Of a stretch of 13,925 nt of DNA, positions 9,404 through 13,925 are shown piece by piece. Numbering within the stretch: the stretch's first letter is position 1; every line of letters starts with the position of its first letter. Below the pieces are notes generated by a model that saw only the letters and a list, made by a program, of their open reading frames with translations, had not been told where the DNA came from and did no database searches. The DNA comes from Acidobacteriaceae bacterium (GTDB taxonomy: Bacteria; Acidobacteriota; Terriglobia; Terriglobales; Acidobacteriaceae): assembly GCA_027311125.1 (NCBI GenBank), contig DAICZO010000147.1, positions 1-13,925 of the forward strand. The letters run 5' to 3'. A program made the translations under genes and the position numbers.

Positions 9404-9438
9404 GCAACGGACTCGTGCCCCTCAGGCGAGTCCGTTGC
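9404..9438 (+). terminator. Perfect 12-bp hairpin between convergent receptor and lacI genes
   Basis: GCAACGGACTCG (9404-9415) pairs perfectly with CGAGTCCGTTGC (9427-9438) around an 11-nt loop, 22 bp after the receptor stop. The plus-strand tail TCTTTACAATTT is moderately T-rich. The lacI stop begins just 3 bp beyond the right arm, so the stem could serve both genes, though the minus-strand tail is not T-rich. Confidence 0.8.
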
Positions 9439-9441
9439 TCT

Positions 9442-10458
9442 TTACAATTTGCCTACTGTGGAGGCCCTGGCGACGACCTTGGGTTTAATGCGTACCTCTC
9501 GAGGTTCCGGGCGACTTGATCCTGAGAGCAGCGAGGTCGTAAGGCTGGCGGCTTGCTCACCTAGCTCAGTCGTATTCTGATCGATTGAACTGAGAGGAAC
9601 TTCGAGATAGGCGGCCAATCGGAGATTGCCGCAGCCGATGACTGCGATGTCGTTCGGCACGTGCAGTCCAGCCTCGAGAATGCGTTTGATCGCACCAACG
9701 GCCGAGAGATCGTTGTAGCAGAATACGGCGTCTGGAAGCTGCCTGGACTGCAACAACTTATCCATGGCGGCGTAGCCAACCGTATCGCCTGACTCTTCCA
9801 GTCGAGCGCTTTGAACGATGAGGCTATCACTCAGCGGGATGCCTGCTGCCTGAAGGGCTAGTTGATAGCCGCGAAACCGGTCCGCACCTGTGCTCAGCTC
9901 CGAGTTGCCGATGTGGGCAATTCTGCGACGGTTGCCTGCGATGAGGTGTTCGGTTGCCATCAAGCCGGCGGCAACGTCGTCGGTACCGACAAAATGCGAG
10001 GACAGATCAGGCAATACGCGGTCGATCAGGACGTAGGGTCGCTTGCTTTCCAGCAGCGAGCGCAGGCCTTCGGTACTGGTTTGGCAGGAGGCCAGCAGCA
10101 AGGCGTCGACCCCTCGTGCGAGCAGGTTCTCAATCTCTTCTACTTCCAACTGCGGCTCTTCTTCTGCCGATGCCAGGACGAGTTGATATCCGCGTTGGCG
10201 AAGGCCAGCCTTCAGGCCCTTGGCAAATTCAGCGAAGAAGGTGTGAACGAGATCGGGAACGATCAAGCCGACCGTATCACTGCGCCCCGACGCCAGACCG
10301 CGGGCAAGCAGGTTAGGGCGGTAGTTAAGCTCTTTGACTCGCTGGAGCACGCGTCGGCGAGTCGCTTCGCCCACGTCTGGCTGGTTGCGGAGGACTTTTG
10401 AGACCGTGATGGTGGAGACACCGAGGTCTGCAGCAATGTCCTTGAGACGAATAGCCAT
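9442..10458 (-). CDS. LacI-family transcriptional regulator
   Basis: The 338-residue length is standard for LacI/GalR regulators. Residues 5-26 (LKDIAADLGVSTITVSKVL) are the helix-turn-helix, followed by the hinge helix YRPNLLARGL (46-55). The rest is the periplasmic-binding-like effector and dimer domain: GLIVPDLVHTFFAEFAKGL (64-82), IDR (145-147), RFRGY (194-198), CYND (247-250) and PLSSIDQ (288-294). The common GFDD/GFDN effector-domain motif reads GCGN (275-278), a variant I recall from acidobacterial members. An AGGGA (10468-10472) lies 9 nt before the ATG. It is divergent from inositol oxygenase and convergent with the receptor, so either or both may be targets. The effector is unknown; myo-inositol or a glycoside is a guess from context. 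Confidence 0.93.
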   Translation of the reverse strand: MAIRLKDIAADLGVSTITVSKVLRNQPDVGEATRRRVLQRVKELNYRPNLLARGLASGRSDTVGLIVPDLVHTFFAEFAKGLKAGLRQRGYQLVLASAEEEPQLEVEEIENLLARGVDALLLASCQTSTEGLRSLLESKRPYVLIDRVLPDLSSHFVGTDDVAAGLMATEHLIAGNRRRIAHIGNSELSTGADRFRGYQLALQAAGIPLSDSLIVQSARLEESGDTVGYAAMDKLLQSRQLPDAVFCYNDLSAVGAIKRILEAGLHVPNDIAVIGCGNLRLAAYLEVPLSSIDQNTTELGEQAASLTTSLLSGSSRPEPREVRIKPKVVARASTVGKL

Positions 10459-10494
10459 CCGGCGCTTTCCCTATCTTTCCTGAGCTAAATCATG

Positions 10495-10504
10495 TGTAGC
10501 TACA
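10495..10504. promoter_or_regulatory. 10-bp perfect palindrome in the lacI leader
   Basis: TGTAGCTACA is a perfect palindrome 36 bp upstream of the lacI ATG, flanked by CATG (10491-10494) and CATG (10507-10510). It could be an autoregulatory site, but LacI operators usually have CG at the centre and this has GC, so it may be chance. Confidence 0.25.
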
Positions 10505-10670
10505 TGCATGAGGATGCCGATCTACAGCATGTCTATGAAGGTACAGGAAATGCACACTCACCTGCTGCGTGCAACGGTGGTGTCCAGTTGACGATCTGGG
10601 GATTGAAACATGGTCTCTGCTGCGAGGACGTCAGGGCACAAAGGGCTTGCGTGCGGCCGTCACTTCCTGC

Positions 10671-10688
10671 TACGTTAGCGGTAACGTA
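10671..10688. promoter_or_regulatory. Candidate LacI-family operator upstream of inositol oxygenase
   Basis: TACGTTA (10671-10677) and TAACGTA (10682-10688) are perfect inverted arms around GCGG, so TACGTTAGCGGTAACGTA is palindromic except for one central pair. A central CG flanked by GTTA half-sites is the usual architecture of LacI-family operators. It ends 58 bp before the oxygenase ATG, where it could overlap a -35 region or block elongation. The divergent lacI gene is the obvious candidate regulator. I saw no second copy in the window. Confidence 0.6.
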
Positions 10689-10746
10689 TTGAGGGTTACG
10701 CCACTTTAGTCCGTACCGCACCCTATACGAGAAGAGGAGCCAAACC

Positions 10747-11613
10747 ATGAGCACCAGCCCGGCCAGCGTCAACAACAATGGATCTCTCGCCGATCTCGAG
10801 GAGTGGGATGAGTTTCTTGAGGGACGGTATAAAGAAGGCAAGACGCAGGAAGAATTTCGCGTTTACGATGCGACGGCGACTCCTGGCGTTGCCGAGTTCT
10901 ATCGGCTGAACCACGAGCACCAGACGTTGGATTATGTGCTCGACAAGGAACGGACGTACTTTAGCCTGCAGAAGGGACAGAAGACGGTGTGGGAGGCCGC
11001 CGAGTTTCTGAACACGCTGGTGGACGATAGCGATCCGGACACCGACCTGACCCAGATCGAGCATCTGCTACAGACCTCGGAGGCCATTCGACGCGATGGG
11101 CATCCGCGCTGGATGGTGCTGACTGGCTTTATCCATGATCTGGGTAAGTGCCTGTGTCTCTATGGCGAGCCGCAGTGGGGTGTGGTGGGCGATACGTTTC
11201 CGGTGGGGTGCGTCTGGTCGCCCGATATTGTGTTCCCGGAGTACTTCGCGAACAATCCCGATCGTCACAGACCTGAGTTGCAGACCAGGTATGGAATCTA
11301 TGAACCGAACTGCGGACTGGAATCGCTGCATATGTCGTTCGGTCATGATGGGTACATCGCCGAGGTGATGAAGCCCTACCTGCGCGACGAGGCGCTTTAC
11401 ATGCTGCGCTTCCACTCGTTCTATCCATGGCATCACCATGGTGCATACGACCATCTGTGCAACGACAAGGATCGCTCCATGCTGGAATGGGTGCTGAAGT
11501 TCAACCAGTATGACCTCTATTCCAAGGGCCATAGCAAGCCAAATATGAAAGAGTTGAAGCCCTATTACGACGATCTGTTTGCGGAGTTTTTGCCAGCGAC
11601 TCTGGCCTGGTAG
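10747..11613 (+). CDS. myo-Inositol oxygenase (EC 1.13.99.1)
   Basis: This 288-residue protein matches the inositol oxygenase family along its whole length. The enzyme is a non-haem di-iron oxygenase of the HD-domain superfamily that cleaves the ring of myo-inositol with O2 to D-glucuronate. All six iron ligands known from the mouse enzyme have counterparts: His119 (RRDGHP), His130-Asp131 (GFIHDLGK), His200 (SFGHDGY), His223 (RFHSFYPWHHH) and Asp256 (NQYDLYSK). The SDPDTDL segment (95-101) and the C-terminal tail ending LPATLAW are also family-like. No signal peptide, so cytoplasmic. AGGAG (10735-10739) lies 7 nt before the ATG. The gene stands alone: no uronate or inositol genes follow within the window. 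A divergent LacI-type regulator and a palindromic operator candidate suggest induction by substrate. MIOX is mainly known from eukaryotes and is patchy in bacteria. Confidence 0.96.
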   Translation: MSTSPASVNNNGSLADLEEWDEFLEGRYKEGKTQEEFRVYDATATPGVAEFYRLNHEHQTLDYVLDKERTYFSLQKGQKTVWEAAEFLNTLVDDSDPDTDLTQIEHLLQTSEAIRRDGHPRWMVLTGFIHDLGKCLCLYGEPQWGVVGDTFPVGCVWSPDIVFPEYFANNPDRHRPELQTRYGIYEPNCGLESLHMSFGHDGYIAEVMKPYLRDEALYMLRFHSFYPWHHHGAYDHLCNDKDRSMLEWVLKFNQYDLYSKGHSKPNMKELKPYYDDLFAEFLPATLAW

Positions 11614-12135
11614 CTATCGCTGCCCGCATTCCAAGACTCTTAATCGACGGATAGCAGGTTCGATCGCTACCGCGTCCCGCTGTTCTACGCAATGCATCCT
11701 CTTCAGAACTCGATCCCCAAACCTTGAGCCGCGTTGCGCTTCACCAGCGCAGCCAAGCACAGTCACTTGCGCGCAAAGACAAAGTCAAAACTGATGTAGG
11801 TGTTCGATCGTCATCTTCAAGAGATAGGAAACAAATAAAACACAACATCCAAAGATGACCAGCCTTTTATTCTGCACCTTTGTTTTCTGGTCGGGAGATG
11901 GTCCGTAGTAGACCTGCCAAAGTAGGAGCAATATCACGACGAACTGAACCGCTTCGCAGCACCATATCAAAATGTCTCTGTAATGTTGTATCGCTCCACC
12001 CATCTCCGGCACCGCTCCTTATGCGGCCTGCTGCTACCTGCCTGTATCAAAATCCCCACAAGCTTTAGCCTATCCCTGAAGACAGTGCTCCGCGCGTCGC
12101 AACAAATCACGCAGAGTAAATCCGTTCAGCTCTCG
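11614..12135. other. Gap with imperfect inverted repeat and one small gene
   Basis: The stretch holds the small membrane-protein gene at 11785-12003 and otherwise no supported gene. GGTAGCTATCG (11609-11619, spanning the oxygenase stop) pairs with CGATCGCTACC (11661-11671) at 10 of 11 positions around a 41-nt loop; an alternative 6-bp pairing is GCTATC (11613-11618) with GATAGC (11650-11655). No T-run follows, so it is not a convincing terminator. No terminator is visible downstream of the barrel-protein gene ending at 12136. Confidence 0.4.
11785..12003 (-). CDS. Probable small two-helix membrane protein, unknown function
   Basis: From ATG 12003 this gives 72 residues. Two clear membrane segments lie at about 11-33 (ILIWCCEAVQFVVILLLLW) and 48-66 (LVIFGCCVLFVSYLLKM), joined by a short polar, basic loop with PSPDQKTKVQNKR. 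Each helix carries an adjacent Cys pair (15-16 and 53-54), and helix 1 has a buried-looking Glu17. AAGGAG lies 11 nt upstream, a long spacing; a GTG at 12012 is only 2 nt from it and unlikely. The helix-loop-helix pattern with charged linker supports a real gene, and the DNA is AT-richer than its neighbours. I do not recognise the family. It lies downstream of the barrel-protein gene on the same strand (132-bp gap) and converges on inositol oxygenase. A spurious frame in AT-rich DNA remains possible. Confidence 0.5.
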   Translation of the reverse strand: MGGAIQHYRDILIWCCEAVQFVVILLLLWQVYYGPSPDQKTKVQNKRLVIFGCCVLFVSYLLKMTIEHLHQF

Positions 12136-13887
12136 TTAGAAATTGAAAGAAAGTCCCGCCTGCAACGTCCGTGGAGACTGCGCCAGGTACAGCGTCCGTC
12201 CATCTGCCGACAAAAACGGACGATACCCCTGAGCCAGCAGGTTCGTTACATCCACCGTCGCATCCAACCCCTGCGGCAGCCAGTGCCCCAGGCTGATTGG
12301 CTGGCGAAGATAGAAGCTGAAGAACGCCTGATCGCTGAACGCCCCATACGAATCGATTGCGGTCACCAGCGCGCGCGGCTGCCACCGATAGGCCGCACGC
12401 ACATTCGTCCCACTCCGCACCACGCGGCCTCGCACCGCAATCGTCGCAGACTCACCCTGCTGCACCGATAACCCCGACATGGTATCGGCCAGTGACTGCA
12501 GCCCCAGCCGATCCGCAGCCAGCCCTCCGCCATTGTTGTACTCGATTGCAGTCCAAACTCCAGCCGTCAGTGGCTGCGTGAACGTAATGTTTACACCCTG
12601 CGTTCTAAATCCAGCCGTCGGTACGCGGAAACTCCCCGTTGCATGATCCGACATCACCCCGTAGCCAGGAGACGCCGCAGCACTCGCAGCACCGCTGGTC
12701 GCCGCTCCCGCCGCAACCCCACCCATGCCAAGCTCACCACTCCCGGCAATCATGACCTCATTCAGACGATCATGGTAGTACGCCACCTGGATCGTGCCAC
12801 GGCCCACCTTCCGCGCCACTGAAACCTCCTGATGTACCCCACTCTCCATCCGCATCGCCCCCTGCGACTGGATCGCCACCGGCAAATCAGGTCGCGGTCC
12901 ATCCAGTGCTTCGAACGACTGCAGGTCACGCCCCGTAGCCATCCGATACCCAACCGTCCAGTCCGCAGCAGGATGCGCACTGATCCGTAAAAACGGCCGT
13001 GCCATCACCGCATACCCCAGCGTGTGGACTACATCCAGGGCACTCCCGGCCTCCAACTCCACCGTATCGCCCAGCGCAAACTTCTCCACACTGGCCACCC
13101 GCATCGCATCCAGCCCCGTCCGCTGACCACTCTGGATCAACTCCGGGTGCGACTGGTAGCTGACCAGCGTCCGTGCTGCCCCACCAAAACCCAGCTTCCG
13201 CTCGTACCCCGTCTGAAACTCCATCGACGGACGGCCCTGCGCCGAGGCCAACTCACTCCCTAGATCAATCCGGAAGATCACATCCGCGCCATCATCCAGC
13301 ACCCGATCCACTGACAGAATGCTATGCACTCCACCACCACCCAAATCACCACTGCCCGTCGAAACCGAACCCTTGGCCGTATCCCGCACATGCGGCCCCT
13401 CGGTCGCACTGGAGCTGATCAGTATGATCTGGCCATCTTCCACCATCCGCAAAATCGATCGGTTCGCCGCCGACCGTAACGTCCACTTCCAGTCATCCCC
13501 TGGCTCGTCCGCTTTGCGCCGCTCCGCCGGCAGCCACGAGGTCGTATCGAACAGCGTACTCAACGTCAGGTTCACCACGGCCCGTGCTCCCGATCGCACT
13601 TGAACGTTGTCCCGCAACGTCGGCACAAACAGCGCCGCGCTCGCACGCACCCGGTATCGTCCTGGAATCAGATTTGAAATGAGGTAGCGGCCATGAAGAT
13701 CGGTGAACGCCGTCTTGGCCAGCGCAGAATCACCCGACACAATCTGCACCAACGCACCCATCTGCGCCACACCCTGCGAGTCGCGCACCACCCCCGTCAC
13801 CGCTGCACCGGGCGGCGCGGCTAGGCACATAGGTGGAATCACCACCGATAGCACCAGAATCGCGAACTTTACCTTGGATCGCTGCAC
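12136..13887 (-). CDS. Carboxypeptidase-regulatory-like domain protein with outer-membrane barrel-like C-terminus
   Basis: From GTG 13887 the protein is 583 residues. Residues 3-24 form a signal peptide (KVKFAILVLSVVIPPMCLAA). A carboxypeptidase-regulatory-like sandwich covers about 28-110 (GVVRDSQGVAQMGALVQIV; LHGRYLISNLIPGRYRV). Then follow alternating polar/hydrophobic strands resembling an outer-membrane barrel, with an Ala/Gly-rich loop at 382-410. The C-terminus (LDATVDVTNLLAQGY, then SPRTLQAGLSFNF) is very like the last strands of TonB-dependent receptors and ends in Phe. No plug and no TonB box are visible, and the length is less than half of the receptor in this window. It may be a porin-like or adhesin-like surface protein. 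The start is uncertain: the frame stays open to the window edge (13925) and the nearest purine-rich site, AGGG, is 10 nt upstream of the GTG, so the true start may lie further up. Function unknown. Confidence 0.75.
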   Translation of the reverse strand: MQRSKVKFAILVLSVVIPPMCLAAPPGAAVTGVVRDSQGVAQMGALVQIVSGDSALAKTAFTDLHGRYLISNLIPGRYRVRASAALFVPTLRDNVQVRSGARAVVNLTLSTLFDTTSWLPAERRKADEPGDDWKWTLRSAANRSILRMVEDGQIILISSSATEGPHVRDTAKGSVSTGSGDLGGGGVHSILSVDRVLDDGADVIFRIDLGSELASAQGRPSMEFQTGYERKLGFGGAARTLVSYQSHPELIQSGQRTGLDAMRVASVEKFALGDTVELEAGSALDVVHTLGYAVMARPFLRISAHPAADWTVGYRMATGRDLQSFEALDGPRPDLPVAIQSQGAMRMESGVHQEVSVARKVGRGTIQVAYYHDRLNEVMIAGSGELGMGGVAAGAATSGAASAAASPGYGVMSDHATGSFRVPTAGFRTQGVNITFTQPLTAGVWTAIEYNNGGGLAADRLGLQSLADTMSGLSVQQGESATIAVRGRVVRSGTNVRAAYRWQPRALVTAIDSYGAFSDQAFFSFYLRQPISLGHWLPQGLDATVDVTNLLAQGYRPFLSADGRTLYLAQSPRTLQAGLSFNF

Positions 13888-13925
13888 AGTGTCAGTACCC
13901 TGCGCGTCGACGGCCTGCTCAAAAC

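Noticed and set aside
10492..10692. 66-codon open frame between lacI and inositol oxygenase
   Set aside because: No Shine-Dalgarno, no family features, and it runs through the operator candidate.
11609..11671. Inverted repeat after inositol oxygenase as a terminator
   Set aside because: The 41-nt loop, one mismatch and lack of a T-run make it a poor intrinsic terminator.
1..13925. Defence system, CRISPR array, prophage, transposon or RNA gene
   Set aside because: No nuclease, integrase or transposase motifs, no regularly spaced repeats, and no tRNA or rRNA sequence seen on either strand.

Overview
The window looks like chromosomal DNA from an acidobacterium of the class Terriglobia (the Terriglobus, Granulicella, Edaphobacter group). 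This rests on gene families rather than a database match: an Oar-like TonB-dependent receptor of over 1,300 residues with an N-terminal carboxypeptidase-regulatory-like domain, a secreted VWFA-related protein of the type common in Acidobacteria, a long NHL-repeat/choice-of-anchor-D protein, a second carboxypeptidase-regulatory-like barrel protein, and a LacI regulator. The DNA is GC-rich, with AT-richer intergenic stretches.

Layout. (1) Positions 1-3064, minus strand: the N-terminal 1,021 residues of a secreted protein with twelve NHL-type blades in two groups of six, separated and followed by Ig-like choice-of-anchor-D domains; its C-terminus lies outside the window. (2) 3182-5005, minus: a secreted VWFA-related protein of 607 residues, best started at a GTG with a good Shine-Dalgarno. 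(3) 5006-5367: an AT-rich divergent control region with a good sigma70-type promoter pointing to the receptor. (4) 5368-9381, plus: the TonB-dependent receptor, ending at a perfect 12-bp hairpin. (5) 9442-10458, minus: a LacI-family regulator converging on that hairpin. (6) 10459-10746: the lacI/inositol-oxygenase intergenic region, with an 18-bp near-perfect palindrome that looks like a LacI-family operator. (7) 10747-11613, plus: myo-inositol oxygenase with all six di-iron ligands. (8) 11614-12135: a gap holding a probable small two-helix membrane protein on the minus strand. (9) 12136-13887, minus: a signal peptide, a carboxypeptidase-regulatory-like domain and a TonB-receptor-like C-terminal barrel without an obvious plug; its frame is open to the right edge.

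How the parts may work together. The divergent regulator/oxygenase pair suggests a small inducible unit turning myo-inositol into D-glucuronate. The receptor next to it could bring in the substrate or a related glycoside, but no sequence feature proves the link. The VWFA, NHL and barrel proteins are typical of the acidobacterial cell-surface repertoire. I see no defence island, CRISPR array, integrase, transposase, tRNA or rRNA. The most unusual items are the oxygenase unit with its candidate operator, the two-block NHL protein, the plug-less barrel and the small Cys-paired membrane protein.
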